Shown here piece by piece: positions 51,969-60,619 of a stretch of 64,000 bases of DNA. Location of the stretch: contig NZ_DAMBYD010000016.1 in the NCBI RefSeq assembly GCF_032051575.1, positions 1 through 64,000 of the forward strand. Reading direction: 5' to 3'. The notes under the pieces were generated by a model, which did no database searches, was not told the DNA's origin, and worked only from the letters and a program-made list of their open reading frames with translations. Position numbers and translations under genes: made by a program. How positions within the stretch are numbered: position 1 is the stretch's first letter; each line of letters starts with the position of its first letter. The DNA comes from Aminipila sp032051575. GTDB lineage: Bacteria; Bacillota; Clostridia; Peptostreptococcales; Anaerovoracaceae.

Positions 51969-52658
51969 TTAATCAATTCCTATATCAACTGCTACGATTT
52001 CACCACAGTAAGGTGCAGCTTCCGCTAAACTATGTACTGGCTTTATTCTGTGAAAAGCTATCGTATAGTCTGCTACTACACTATCTGTGTCTGGTTTCCC
52101 TTCATCTCCATTTAAACCAGTAGGTATATCCAAAGCAAAAACCAATTTTATTATGCTGGAATCATTTTTATGACATGTTTCGTTTATAAGTTTTGTACAT
52201 GCCCTTACATTTTCTGATAAAACGCCATGAAAACCAGTGCCACAAATAGCATCAACTACTAGATCAGATGCCTGAACTATTTCTGGAATAACATGAAAAT
52301 ATGCTTTGGCATCTATAACAGGAATTCCTCTCCTTAAAACTATATTCGCATTTTTAACAGCATCTTCGGTTTTAGGATTTCCATCCGCCATAATAACGGC
52401 TACATCCATTCCTTTTAAGGCCAGTTCTCTAGCTGCTACATAACCATCACCGCCATTGTTTCCTTTGCCGCAAAATATAACTGCATTTATATTATTTATT
52501 ACGGAATCTTTTTTATTTTTACTGGCCTGAAGTTTATCTATAATAACTTTAACTGCTGATTTTCCTGCATTCTCCATCATTCTGTAATAACTTAGCCCGG
52601 ATTCATTGGCTTTTCGTTCAATTTCCTTCATTTCTGCACAAGTAACCATTTGATTCAT
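51969..52658 (-). CDS. nnrE: NAD(P)H-hydrate epimerase
   Basis: Repairs damaged NAD(P)H by interconverting the R and S forms of the hydrate. 229 residues, the YjeF N-terminal domain only, with FCGKGNNGGDGYVAARELALKG near 62-83 and DAICGTGFHGVLSENVRACTKLIN, VFALDIPTGLNGDEG. The ADP-dependent dehydratase domain usually fused in bacteria is absent, so it must be encoded elsewhere. AAGGGG before the ATG. It follows the DUF2089-membrane protein pair by 30 bases. Confidence 0.88.
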   Translation of the reverse strand: MNQMVTCAEMKEIERKANESGLSYYRMMENAGKSAVKVIIDKLQASKNKKDSVINNINAVIFCGKGNNGGDGYVAARELALKGMDVAVIMADGNPKTEDAVKNANIVLRRGIPVIDAKAYFHVIPEIVQASDLVVDAICGTGFHGVLSENVRACTKLINETCHKNDSSIIKLVFALDIPTGLNGDEGKPDTDSVVADYTIAFHRIKPVHSLAEAAPYCGEIVAVDIGID

Positions 52659-52688
52659 ATTAATGTCCCCTTTATGATATTAAATAAA

Positions 52689-53009
52689 TTATAAATCCCG
52701 GATTTTCATTTTTTCCATTTCTTTGTCAGGTTTAAACTTTTCCCGACAGGCAATATAAATTACTATAAGAATGGCAGTAGGAATATTTGCTATAAGGAAG
52801 GTGGATATAAACATAATAAAAATTTCACCGCTACTTGTAGCTGCATATGCTTCAATGCTCAATACCATGAGTATTGAATATCCCAAGCATATAACCGGCA
52901 ATACCAGTCCTAACCACTTATTTTTCCGTCTGGATAGGAAAATCTGCAGAAATATAGCCCCCACAAGAATAGCCAATAAAACTACAATACTTATAGATGT
53001 CCTTATCAT
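52689..53009 (-). CDS. Small membrane protein, partner of the DUF2089 gene
   Basis: 106 residues with three hydrophobic segments (MIRTSISIVVLLAILVGAIFLQIF; LGLVLPVICLGYSILMVLSI; GEIFIMFISTFLIANIPTAILIVIYI) and a charged C-terminus. No motif. Its start overlaps the stop of the DUF2089-like gene by ATGA, so the pair is translated together. A membrane sensor or target of the regulator is possible, but not shown. Confidence 0.7.
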   Translation of the reverse strand: MIRTSISIVVLLAILVGAIFLQIFLSRRKNKWLGLVLPVICLGYSILMVLSIEAYAATSSGEIFIMFISTFLIANIPTAILIVIYIACREKFKPDKEMEKMKIRDL

Positions 53010-53311
53010 TTATCTTCCCCCTTTTGAACTTTCTTGTATTCATTGATTAAAATTTTAGCCGTATCAAAATCAATTTTTTCATTAACTGCAAGCCGTTTTA
53101 TCAATGCAATATATGGCTCATTATTCGTATCTTCGTTGATCTGAATTTTTTGTATTAATTTATCCAGTCTCAATCTTACCGTAGGATAAGTTACGCTATA
53201 TTGATTGGCAATCTCCTTTAAAGAACCAGAAGCCATAATAAACTTCTTAATAAATGACACATCCTCATCATCAAGATGCATCATCCATTCAGGTAGAACT
53301 TCTATTGACAT
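53006..53311 (-). CDS. DUF2089-like helix-turn-helix regulator
   Basis: 101 residues from the ATG at 53311, six bases after GGGGAG; the frame continues ten codons upstream without a site. LPEWMMHLDDEDVSFIKKFIMASGSLKEIANQYSVTYPTVRLRLDKLI is the DUF2089 pattern, where SLKEIANQYSVTYPTVRLRLD forms the helix-turn-helix. The tail VNEKIDFDTAKILINEYKKVQKG is helical. Likely a DNA-binding protein controlling itself and the co-translated membrane protein. Confidence 0.82.
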   Translation of the reverse strand: MSIEVLPEWMMHLDDEDVSFIKKFIMASGSLKEIANQYSVTYPTVRLRLDKLIQKIQINEDTNNEPYIALIKRLAVNEKIDFDTAKILINEYKKVQKGEDK

Positions 53312-53417
53312 TTTCACTCCCCCTTTAATAATATTAAACATATACTATAATTTTATTAAAGTCAATAATAAAATTTATTTTTATAAAACTAAAAAATTCT
53401 ATTATTTTATTTCATAT

Positions 53418-53473
53418 AAAAAAAGAACATAGCACATAATCGCCTAAAGGTCTTACTATGTCTATGTTCCTTT
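53418..53473 (-). terminator. Terminator after the flavoprotein gene
   Basis: GAACATAG (53425-53432) pairs with CTATGTTC (53462-53469), with an inner ACATA/TATGT stem and a roughly 20-base loop. Leftward transcripts then run into CTTTTTTT. The left flank up to 53342 is very AT-rich without other features. Confidence 0.65.
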
Positions 53474-53501
53474 AAATTATATTAAACTAAACAATGTGGT
53501 C

Positions 53502-54137
53502 TTATCGAATAAAATTAGTAAATACTTTTGCTGCTTTTTCTGGTTCTTTAACCGTATTCTTTCCATTCTCAACCAGCTTCATAAGCCAAGCCATGTTTTT
53601 ACCTAATACTTGCATTATTTGTTTTCCTTCTTCATCTTGCACTGCTTCTCCTGGCGCTGTTCCATGTATTACATTCCAGTAATTAGAACCTGGCATGAGC
53701 ATTTCTGAATAATGAATATAATTATTCAGCTGATTAAATGTGGGTATACCACCTGAACGCCTAACGGCAACTACTGATGCTCCAACCTTATGCCTTAAAA
53801 GACCACCCGAACTGCCAGCCACATAAAATGCTCTGTCCAGGAATGACTTCATGGTTCCTGCTATGGCAGAATAGAAAACTGGTGATCCCAGGATTATACC
53901 ATCAGCTTCTTTCATCTTCTGTACCCATTCATTCACTTCGTCATCCTGTATGATACACTTTTCATCTTTATTTTTAGCGCATGCATTACACGCAAGGCAT
54001 CCCCTAATGTTTTTGTTTCCCACATGTACAATTTCAACATCTATACCTTGCTTCTCTAATTCATCTGCAACCATTTTTATTGCATGGTATGTGTTACCTT
54101 CCTTTTTAGGACTTCCATTAAATGCAACAACTTTCAT
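53502..54137 (-). CDS. Flavodoxin-like reductase with iron-sulfur flavoprotein motif
   Basis: 211 residues of the NADPH-dependent FMN reductase fold: FNGSPKKEGNTYHAI binds FMN phosphate, GSPVFYSAIAGTMKSFLDRAF contacts the flavin. Cys47-x2-Cys50-x2-Cys53-x7-Cys61 matches the compact cluster motif of iron-sulfur flavoproteins (Isf), so a [4Fe-4S] cluster is likely. Isf proteins transfer electrons from ferredoxin, possibly to oxygen or peroxide. AAGGAGG precedes the ATG. Divergent from an HxlR regulator, which probably controls it in response to electrophiles or oxidants. Confidence 0.85.
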   Translation of the reverse strand: MKVVAFNGSPKKEGNTYHAIKMVADELEKQGIDVEIVHVGNKNIRGCLACNACAKNKDEKCIIQDDEVNEWVQKMKEADGIILGSPVFYSAIAGTMKSFLDRAFYVAGSSGGLLRHKVGASVVAVRRSGGIPTFNQLNNYIHYSEMLMPGSNYWNVIHGTAPGEAVQDEEGKQIMQVLGKNMAWLMKLVENGKNTVKEPEKAAKVFTNFIR

Positions 54138-54217
54138 ATATTATACTCCTCCTTATTGAATTTCTTTATTATTCATGTTACTATTATAAAAATTAAGTTT
54201 AAATATTACAAGTACGC

Positions 54218-54235
54218 ACTATTTTGTATTATAGT
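54218..54235. promoter_or_regulatory. Possible HxlR operator
   Basis: ACTAT (54218-54222) and ATAGT (54231-54235) are inverted around eight bases in the 131-base divergent spacer; a GTAC flank occurs on both sides. HxlR-family sites such as those of YodB/CatR have a TACTAT-type dyad, so this is a plausible binding site. No other candidate stands out. Confidence 0.4.
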
Positions 54236-54268
54236 ACCCAAAAGGATACTGTTGAAAGGATAAACATT

Positions 54269-54616
54269 ATGGACTCCAGTTGTAATACTATACAATATAA
54301 AGGCAAAAATTATACCTGTACCTTTGAACTTACCATTGATTTGATTGGTGGGAAATGGAAACCAATTATTATATGGCGTTTGGGTACAAAAGGAATTCAG
54401 AGATTTAATGAATTGAAAAAACTACTTCCCCAGATAACTCAGAAAATGCTAACCCAACAGCTAAGGGAATTAGAAGCAGATAATTTAGTTATTAGGAAGG
54501 TTTATCCTCAGGTTCCTCCCAAGGTGGAATATTCATTAACTGATTTAGGAGAAACTTTAATGCCTATCCTTAGTATGATGTGTAGTTGGGGTGATGATTA
54601 TTATAATAAAGTTTAA
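54269..54616 (+). CDS. HxlR-family transcriptional regulator
   Basis: 115 residues from the ATG at 54269 with GAAAGGA upstream; the frame extends 15 codons further without a site. YKGKNYTCTFELTIDLIGGKWKPIIIWRLGTKGIQRFNELKKLLPQITQKMLTQQLRELEADNLV is the HxlR winged helix, including the redox-sensing type Cys14 near the N-terminus. It faces away from the flavoprotein gene, so control of that gene and of itself is expected. Confidence 0.92.
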   Translation: MDSSCNTIQYKGKNYTCTFELTIDLIGGKWKPIIIWRLGTKGIQRFNELKKLLPQITQKMLTQQLRELEADNLVIRKVYPQVPPKVEYSLTDLGETLMPILSMMCSWGDDYYNKV

Positions 54617-54620
54617 AATA

Positions 54621-54664
54621 AAAGCAATGTAAAGAAAATGAAAACTTATTCTTTACATTGCTTT
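54621..54664. terminator. Bidirectional terminator between hxlR-type gene and SLH-GH18 gene
   Basis: AAAGCAATGTAAAGAA pairs with TTCTTTACATTGCTTT around a 12-base loop, a 16-base perfect stem with A-rich left and T-rich right flanks. It serves both converging genes. Confidence 0.92.
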
Positions 54665-54670
54665 TATAAA

Positions 54671-56329
54671 TTACTTCAAACTATTCATCACACTATATCC
54701 GCTATAATTCGGTATGAGTCCTAATCTCCAAATTGAAATTTCATTTATTCCAAACATTCTTGCCAGTGCTGCTTTCTCAAACATACTCTGCTCATTTTCA
54801 TACCATAAAAAAACATTTTTGCCCTCAGGTGTAGTATATTTCAAATATGGATTTCTGTAAACAGTTGAGAAGCCTTTTTCTGTTCCTGCCGCTGTCATCC
54901 ACTTATATACGGCTTCGGTATTTGCATGAAGGGGGGTAGCGGAGAGGAGTTTTCCATCATTGGATATTTCCCAGCCTACGGTTGCAAAACTTACAGCAAG
55001 TACTATTTTACTTTTATCCGATACACCTGTGGAACTGTCTGTAATAGCCTTTAAAGAGTAATATACACTTCCGATTGGCGTAACCGCAGTATTTTTATAC
55101 CATTCTGTTCCTGTATATCCATCTAAGGAGGTCGGATTATAATCATGTGCCATCAAAATAACTTTATCAGCTAAATCACCTATTGTCTTATAATCAAATC
55201 CATCAAAGTAAACACCACTTGAAAGTGCTGGCTGCACTGTAACATAAAGTGTCTTATCCTTTGCTTTAAGCTGAGTAGAAAGATCCTTTAAAAAGGCATT
55301 AAAACCTTGTTTTACATCTGCTCCTTTTAAGCCTTCAAAATCTATAGTAACACCGCTGTATGGATTTTTTCCAATAGCCTCATAATTCTTATTCAATTCT
55401 GCCATAATTGCATCTACTGCTGTTTTACGCTTATCGGCACTTAAAAGCATATCCTTCACTCCATCTGAAGTATCCATATATACGCCCAAATGCGCTTTTG
55501 TTTTATTGCTTTCTACATAAGAAATAATGTCTTCATAGCCTGATGGAATCTTAAACTCATTTGCTCCTTCGCTGCCTGTGTTTAACCAGACACCTTTTGA
55601 ATCATTGGCCATAGCGCTCCATCCAAAAGTTACAGCATCCAAGCTGCCTGTTAAATCCTTTTGTGCATAGGAAGAAATTGCATAAAAACTATGTAAGAAA
55701 TCTGTTTTTCCATAATATTTGGCATAAACTCTTGTCAACATAGCTGCGGCTTCCTCACGTTTAGCCGTATTGGCAGGTGCAAAGGAACCTTGAGAAATAC
55801 CATTAATCATACCTATGTCATAAGCAACGCCTATGTACCCCTTGTTTGTGGTTACATCAGTAAACTGTAAGGCTGAAGACTCTGCAGTTTTTATTGCATC
55901 AGAAAGACCTAAAGCCTTTACAAACATAACTGCCATTTCTTCTCTTGTTATAGGGGTATCCGGTAGAAAACTACTTGTTTTATCTATAGCATTATTTGAC
56001 AATGCCGTTTCAATATAGGAATAATACCACTTATCTTTTGAAACATCTGAAAATGATGGCTGCTCTGGTTTCACAGTCTTCCATTTCAGCATGTTGCATA
56101 AAATAGTAGCAAATTCCGCTTTTGTAATGGTCTTGCCATATCCAAAGCTGCCTTCAGACTGTCCCTGCATTATCCCATATTTACCTGCATCCAATATGGA
56201 TTGGATAGCCCAGCTGTCTGCGGGTACATCTGAGTATGTAGTTCCTGCAAAAGCTGGTATTACAGGTATCGCCATTGTTAACACACCTATTAAAGTAATA
56301 CTAGCAAACTTTTTCAAAAAATTGATCAT
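54671..56329 (-). CDS. S-layer-anchored GH18 glycosidase
   Basis: 552 residues. Signal peptide to about PAFA-GTT, then three SLH repeats (about 30-85, 90-145, 155-205: TYSDVPADSWAIQSI, FSDVSKDKWYYSYIETAL, FTDVTTNKGYIGVAYDIGMING), which bind pyruvylated wall polymers. The GH18 domain follows (about 210-552) with SGVTIDFEGL, where Asp330 and Glu332 correspond to the last two acidic residues of DxxDxDxE; the first Asp is absent. VILMAHDYNPTSLDGY is the usual barrel strand. YaaH/SleL-type spore or peptidoglycan hydrolases are relatives. Glycan target inferred. Confidence 0.9.
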   Translation of the reverse strand: MINFLKKFASITLIGVLTMAIPVIPAFAGTTYSDVPADSWAIQSILDAGKYGIMQGQSEGSFGYGKTITKAEFATILCNMLKWKTVKPEQPSFSDVSKDKWYYSYIETALSNNAIDKTSSFLPDTPITREEMAVMFVKALGLSDAIKTAESSALQFTDVTTNKGYIGVAYDIGMINGISQGSFAPANTAKREEAAAMLTRVYAKYYGKTDFLHSFYAISSYAQKDLTGSLDAVTFGWSAMANDSKGVWLNTGSEGANEFKIPSGYEDIISYVESNKTKAHLGVYMDTSDGVKDMLLSADKRKTAVDAIMAELNKNYEAIGKNPYSGVTIDFEGLKGADVKQGFNAFLKDLSTQLKAKDKTLYVTVQPALSSGVYFDGFDYKTIGDLADKVILMAHDYNPTSLDGYTGTEWYKNTAVTPIGSVYYSLKAITDSSTGVSDKSKIVLAVSFATVGWEISNDGKLLSATPLHANTEAVYKWMTAAGTEKGFSTVYRNPYLKYTTPEGKNVFLWYENEQSMFEKAALARMFGINEISIWRLGLIPNYSGYSVMNSLK

Positions 56330-56409
56330 AATTTTTATTTTCCCCCTTTGTTTTACATATTTTTCATTATGCTCCTATACGATTAAATTTTCAATCCTGT
56401 TTTTTCTTT

Positions 56410-57093
56410 TTAAATAATACCAAAAAGGATAAACCCAACTGTATTTATAGAAAAATTAGCAAACATATGCACAAACCACGATGTATATATATTTCCCTGT
56501 TTTTCATTGAGCCAGTTAAAGATTACTCCTGCCATAGTGAGCGCAGCTAGCAAAAGTAAAAATAGCCAGATGGAAAACCATCCGATCATCATGGCCACAT
56601 GATAAATAGCGAAAGCAAGCGAACTCACCAGATAAGCAAACTTTCGATTTGCCAATTTCTTTAAATTCATAAATACAAATCCCCTAAAGAAAAATTCTTC
56701 TAGAAGGGAATTGGCAAAGGAAATATAAATTGCAACAAATACGAAGTTATCTTTATTAACCCCAACATTTTTATTTAAGGCTCCTGTCACTTGTGAAAAA
56801 TCAAAAAAAGTCCCAATAGTAAAATAACAGACCATTATAAATCCATAAACGCCTATCCCAATTAACGCTGCATGAATCATCCCTTTACGTTTAATAGCAA
56901 ATAACGATTTCAGTTGAACCTTTCTATTGAAATGGCTATAACAAATTGGTATTAATAAAAATGCAATAATCTTCAACACGGATTTTGTTGCATATCCAGG
57001 CTGCCAAACTGCATCTGTAATACCCATAAACACACAGCATATAATTAAAATTAAAATAATTCCCCTGTCATCTTTCTTAAAATTAGACTCCAT
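56410..57093 (-). CDS. CPBP-family intramembrane metalloprotease
   Basis: 227 residues, about seven membrane helices. The ABI/CPBP signature is complete: Glu132-Glu133-x3-Arg137 in SLLEEFFFRGFVFMNL, His165 in YHVAMMIGW, His209 and Asn213 in VHMFANFS. Such proteins cleave membrane substrates, process CAAX proteins in eukaryotes, and protect against self bacteriocins in some Firmicutes. The neighbours give no substrate clue. Confidence 0.9.
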   Translation of the reverse strand: MESNFKKDDRGIILILIICCVFMGITDAVWQPGYATKSVLKIIAFLLIPICYSHFNRKVQLKSLFAIKRKGMIHAALIGIGVYGFIMVCYFTIGTFFDFSQVTGALNKNVGVNKDNFVFVAIYISFANSLLEEFFFRGFVFMNLKKLANRKFAYLVSSLAFAIYHVAMMIGWFSIWLFLLLLAALTMAGVIFNWLNEKQGNIYTSWFVHMFANFSINTVGFILFGII

Positions 57094-57118
57094 ACTTTTC
57101 CCCTGGTTACCCCTTTAT

Positions 57119-57610
57119 TTAATCTTTTATTACAGACCATTTCACCATCAGTTTTTCCAAAGAATAGGCTGCATTGGCAGGACTTGTAGAAGGTAATTCA
57201 ATAATATCCCGTCCAGTCTTTGCTTTACCAAATGTATTATATAATCTCCCTGCTGTTTTCCCATTAGCAAATATCTTTTCAATATTACATTTATCTAAGA
57301 TTGTATTTAAATCCGCAGCTACAACATCTCTAATGCTGCTATCACTAGAACCTTTTATTTCACAGCTTTCAATAACATCCCAAACCGCAATCCTGCATTT
57401 ATAAAGAAAGTCCTTTTTCTCAAAAACATTCTCTGGAACGTCTAATCCATATATTCCGGCTATCACCCTCCAGAACCGGTTTTGTGGATGTCCATAATAA
57501 AACCCGTTTTCTCTAGACTTTACAGAAGGCAAACTCCCTAAAATTAATATTCTGGAATCTTTATCATAAATAGGTTCAAAAGGTTGTTTTATTCTTTCAT
57601 AATCTGCCAT
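57119..57610 (-). CDS. DNA-deoxyinosine (uracil-superfamily) glycosylase
   Basis: 163 residues from the ATG at 57610 (MADYERIKQPFEPIYDKDSR), with GGGG seven bases before; the frame starts 17 codons earlier without a site. RILILGSLPSVKSRENGFYYGHPQNRFWRVI carries the GSLPS motif and STSPANAAYSLEKL the second motif of the hypoxanthine-DNA glycosylase group, a uracil-DNA glycosylase branch. It would remove deaminated adenine from DNA. The start lies 22 bases inside the upstream gene. Confidence 0.85.
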   Translation of the reverse strand: MADYERIKQPFEPIYDKDSRILILGSLPSVKSRENGFYYGHPQNRFWRVIAGIYGLDVPENVFEKKDFLYKCRIAVWDVIESCEIKGSSDSSIRDVVAADLNTILDKCNIEKIFANGKTAGRLYNTFGKAKTGRDIIELPSTSPANAAYSLEKLMVKWSVIKD

Positions 57611-58272
57611 AATATTTCCCCAATCATTTCCCATTCTTCCTGCATATCTCTGTCTTTCCATTGTGATTTAGCTTGTTCAAGTAATTTTTCAGCTTCCTCA
57701 TGTTCTCCCTTTGCTATACGATAGTAAATATTGTTAGCAGCTATATTCCAATCAATATGATTATTTTCTTCAAACCTTAAAAAATCTTCTTTATTTTTCT
57801 CTGTGATGCTAATTACTTCTTCATAATTACCTAAGTAAAAGTGAAAACAACCCTTATCCAGATAATAAATTATTTTGTTTATACCTTTAACATTTTTTAA
57901 ATCTATAGAAGCTAAAACTTCCAAGCCTTTTGCATATTCCTTCTTTTTGCCTAAGCCATAGCAAAGATTAAGCATTAGAAGGCTTCTGTGAAATTTGGAC
58001 TTTGATTTGTTTAACAGTTTTTCAATATCTTCAAAAAATAAATCAAGATTCCCCTGCTCCATCACTTGTTTATTTATAACTTTTAATTTTCTCACAAACC
58101 GAATCTGGTATAAGCAACTTAAAATAACCACACCAGCAATCACTACAATTGCTAATAGTATGTAATACTTCCAAAATATATTATCCTCTATCTTTATTAC
58201 ATTTTTAAGTATAGCTAATATAATCCCAAGAGGAATTCCAATCCCTAAAATATACTTCATACGTATTTTCAT
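57589..58272 (-). CDS. Membrane-anchored helical protein of unknown function
   Basis: 227 residues from the ATG at 58272 with GGGAG upstream; the frame starts 18 codons earlier. Two N-terminal membrane helices (KYILGIGIPLGIILAILKNVI and YYILLAIVVIAGVVILSCLY) precede a cytoplasmic helical domain with TPR-like pairs: FEDIEKLLNKSKSKFHRSLLMLNLCYGLGKKKEYAKGLEVLASI, IYYLDKGCFHFYLGNYEEVISITEKNKEDF, given here in two parts. No family assigned. Overlaps the glycosylase gene by 22 bases. Confidence 0.7.
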   Translation of the reverse strand: MKIRMKYILGIGIPLGIILAILKNVIKIEDNIFWKYYILLAIVVIAGVVILSCLYQIRFVRKLKVINKQVMEQGNLDLFFEDIEKLLNKSKSKFHRSLLMLNLCYGLGKKKEYAKGLEVLASIDLKNVKGINKIIYYLDKGCFHFYLGNYEEVISITEKNKEDFLRFEENNHIDWNIAANNIYYRIAKGEHEEAEKLLEQAKSQWKDRDMQEEWEMIGEILWQIMKE

Positions 58273-58325
58273 TTTTAACTCCCTTTTATTGTATTTAATC
58301 AAAATAACCGTTTTAGATATCCTCA

Positions 58326-59045
58326 TTAGTCCCAGCTTTCAAGGCCATTTCCGCTTATTGGTATAGCAGTCCCCAAAAAAGTAGGGTCCGGTTTTGCCAG
58401 CATTTTAAAGAAGTCTTTGTTTCTGGCAAGAAATTCACGAGTGTCTCTCTTTTCCTGCCCGGCATAAGTCCTTTGATCAGAGCACACACCATATGCCTCG
58501 TATCCTAATTTTTCAGCCAAGTATAATGCCCTATGCTGGTGATATTTCTGAGTAACCACAATCACCGCACTTACCTGAAAAATAGCTTTCGCCCTATACA
58601 TGGAATCATATGTAGAAAATCCAGCATAATCTAAAAAGATATCATCCTCTGGAACATCACGGTCCAGTGCATACCTTTTCATTGCATTTACTTCATCATA
58701 GTATTTCTTTCCATGATCCCCAGATAAAAGTAACTTAGGTGCTGCTCCTGCCTTATATAAAGCTATTCCTGTATCTAGACGGTCCTTCAGCATATAATTC
58801 GGTGTGCCATCTGATTTAAGCCCTGCTCCAAGCACAAGAATGCAGTCTGCATTCAATGCTTTAAACCTGGATTGATCTTCCTTTACAAAACTCACTTCTT
58901 TATCTTCTTTTATTTCTCCAACAATTGCTGATTCTGTTGTTTTTATTACATATTCATTTATGGCAAATGGTAATGCTGCTATACTTACTAAAATGACTCC
59001 TATTACCATTACAATTTTCCTACTGCTTTTTTTGTTTTTGCCCAT
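58326..59045 (-). CDS. SanA/YdcF-type (DUF218) membrane protein
   Basis: 239 residues. One N-terminal membrane helix (IVMVIGVILVSIAALPFA), then a Rossmann-like DUF218 domain with CILVLGAGLKSDGTPNYMLKDRLDTGIALYKAG, LLLSGDHG, IVVTQKYHQHRALYLAEKLGYEAYG. SanA and ElyC affect envelope permeability and wall precursor metabolism in E. coli, but the reaction is unknown. The SanA-like C-terminus REFLARNKDFFKMLAKPDPTFLG is present. It ends 53 bases before the helical protein's start. Confidence 0.88.
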   Translation of the reverse strand: MGKNKKSSRKIVMVIGVILVSIAALPFAINEYVIKTTESAIVGEIKEDKEVSFVKEDQSRFKALNADCILVLGAGLKSDGTPNYMLKDRLDTGIALYKAGAAPKLLLSGDHGKKYYDEVNAMKRYALDRDVPEDDIFLDYAGFSTYDSMYRAKAIFQVSAVIVVTQKYHQHRALYLAEKLGYEAYGVCSDQRTYAGQEKRDTREFLARNKDFFKMLAKPDPTFLGTAIPISGNGLESWD

Positions 59046-59066
59046 ATTACTTTTTATCCTAATTCC

Positions 59067-59552
59067 TTAGATGTATTTCACATAAAAATGCATGGATTCT
59101 GATACATATCCTAATTGCTCATAAAATTTATGTGCCTCAGGATTTGTATACTCAGACTGGAATTGCAGCCTTTTACATCCATTTTCCCTGCCATAGTTTT
59201 CAATAAACTGCATTACAGAACGTCCAATGCCATTCCCTCTAAATTCTTCATTTATATATAAGTCATCTAGAACCAATGCTTTGCCATGACTCCAGACACT
59301 AAAAATAGTCATAAGGTTTGCAAAACCAATAGCCTTTTTTTCTTTTTCAATCAGTAAAAGCGTTATTAGTTCTGGATGGTGTAATGCTTCATCAAAGGTC
59401 GATGCAAATCTTTGGTCAGAGTTTGAATCTGTATTATTCCAAAACTCTTCATCCTTAATTTCATATGCCATGAATTCACGATTTAGTAAGATCCATTCTT
59501 TTTTATCTTGAGGTCTACAAAATCTTATTGTCAAAGAGTTCATATTTTCCAT
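59067..59552 (-). CDS. GNAT-family N-acetyltransferase
   Basis: 161 residues from the ATG at 59552 (MENMNSLTIRFCRP) with GGAGG six bases before; six further codons upstream lack a site. ALVLDDLYINEEFRGNGIGRSVMQFIENYGRENGCKRLQFQSEYTNPEAHKFYEQLGY includes the acetyl-CoA motif RGNGIG. The Leu-Asp-Asp-Leu-Tyr-Ile context resembles aminoglycoside- or polyamine-type acetyltransferases. Substrate not determinable. Confidence 0.9.
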   Translation of the reverse strand: MENMNSLTIRFCRPQDKKEWILLNREFMAYEIKDEEFWNNTDSNSDQRFASTFDEALHHPELITLLLIEKEKKAIGFANLMTIFSVWSHGKALVLDDLYINEEFRGNGIGRSVMQFIENYGRENGCKRLQFQSEYTNPEAHKFYEQLGYVSESMHFYVKYI

Positions 59553-59692
59553 AATTATCCTCCATGTCAATTAAATATCTTTTACATCCTTGTTATTTTT
59601 ACATGATGTAATATATTATATATGATAAAAGAAAGTTTTAACAGAATATTTCTGCTGTAACATCAAATAATAAGTAATATCGAGGTGCTATT

Positions 59693-60313
59693 ATGACAGT
59701 TGAAAAGAAACTATTTACTGCAATAGATAATCACTTGCTGCAGGATCAATGTCCATCAGAGTATTTAAATGAACTATCTATTTTACCTGAATTTATGAAC
59801 TATCCATTTAATATGCTTCTGGATTTAAAAGAAACAGAACAAGAACCTGTACATCATCCTGAAGGTAATGTATGGAATCATACAATGCTTGTTATAGATG
59901 AAGCAGCAAGGAGAAGAGAAAAAAGTATTAATTCTAAAGTTTTTATGTGGGCAGCATTACTTCACGATATAGGTAAACCTGCCACTACCAAACTTCGTCA
60001 TGGCAAGTTAACGGCATACGATCATGATAAAATTGGGGAAAAACTCTGCAAAAAATTTTTATTAGCCGTAGATGCTCCCGAAACTTTTATCGAACAGGTT
60101 TCCTCACTGGTTAGATTTCATATGCATATCTTATTTGTAGTAAAAAACATGCCTTTTGGTGATATTAAAGGCTTAAAGGCCCATACAAATTTACAAGAAA
60201 TAGCACTTCTTGGGTTATGTGACCGACTTGGAAGAACAAACTCAGATCTAAAAAAAGAAGAAGAAAATGTTGAATTGTTTTTATCAAAACTAATGGAAAA
60301 GGAAAGGATATAA
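59693..60313 (+). CDS. HD-domain hydrolase
   Basis: 206 residues. Metal site residues are His63 in NVWNHTMLVIDE, His91-Asp92 in ALLHDIGKPATT and His/Asp further along. The HHPEGNVWNHT and LLHDIGKP stretches are very like the HD domain of CCA-adding enzymes (see 14140-15480), but no nucleotidyltransferase domain is present, so it acts alone, probably as a phosphatase or phosphodiesterase. GAGGTG five bases before the ATG. Overlaps no gene; the 44-residue gene starts three bases after its stop. Confidence 0.85.
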   Translation: MTVEKKLFTAIDNHLLQDQCPSEYLNELSILPEFMNYPFNMLLDLKETEQEPVHHPEGNVWNHTMLVIDEAARRREKSINSKVFMWAALLHDIGKPATTKLRHGKLTAYDHDKIGEKLCKKFLLAVDAPETFIEQVSSLVRFHMHILFVVKNMPFGDIKGLKAHTNLQEIALLGLCDRLGRTNSDLKKEEENVELFLSKLMEKERI

Positions 60314-60315
60314 TT

Positions 60316-60450
60316 ATGGCTAAAGCAGGAATGAAAAGACCAGATCCTAAAGACCCACATGGAACAGAAAGTAATCATAAATCACATTTCCCCAAAAATG
60401 ATGTAGAACCTGTTCCTGAAATAAAAGGTAAAGCTAAAAAGGCAAAGTAA
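60316..60450 (+). CDS. 44-residue basic protein, unknown
   Basis: Begins MAKAGMKRPDPKDPHGTE, ends EIKGKAKKAK, highly charged, rich in Pro, Lys and His. I recall near-identical small proteins in many Clostridia, though no function. It starts three bases after the HD gene's stop; GGAAAGGA upstream is a plausible ribosome site. A terminator lies 77 bases downstream, closing this two-gene unit. Too short to be counted by many gene callers. Confidence 0.65.
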   Translation: MAKAGMKRPDPKDPHGTESNHKSHFPKNDVEPVPEIKGKAKKAK

Positions 60451-60526
60451 GGGCAAATCCGTATAAAAAAAGGCGGGGGTAATGGAAATTTATAGGGTAT
60501 GAAACTAAAATTAAATATTGAAAGGC

Positions 60527-60567
60527 AAAAGGGATACTGCTTCATAAAGAGTAGTATCCCTTTTCCT
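60527..60567 (+). terminator. Terminator after the 44-residue gene
   Basis: AAAAGGGATACT pairs with AGTATCCCTTTT around a 14-base loop, followed by TTTTCCTGTTTT. It ends the HD-protein unit. Nothing else seen between 60451 and 60526. Confidence 0.88.
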
Positions 60568-60619
60568 GTTTTACATGATATAATACAATCAATATATTTT
60601 GATTGGTGGTGATGTGTAA

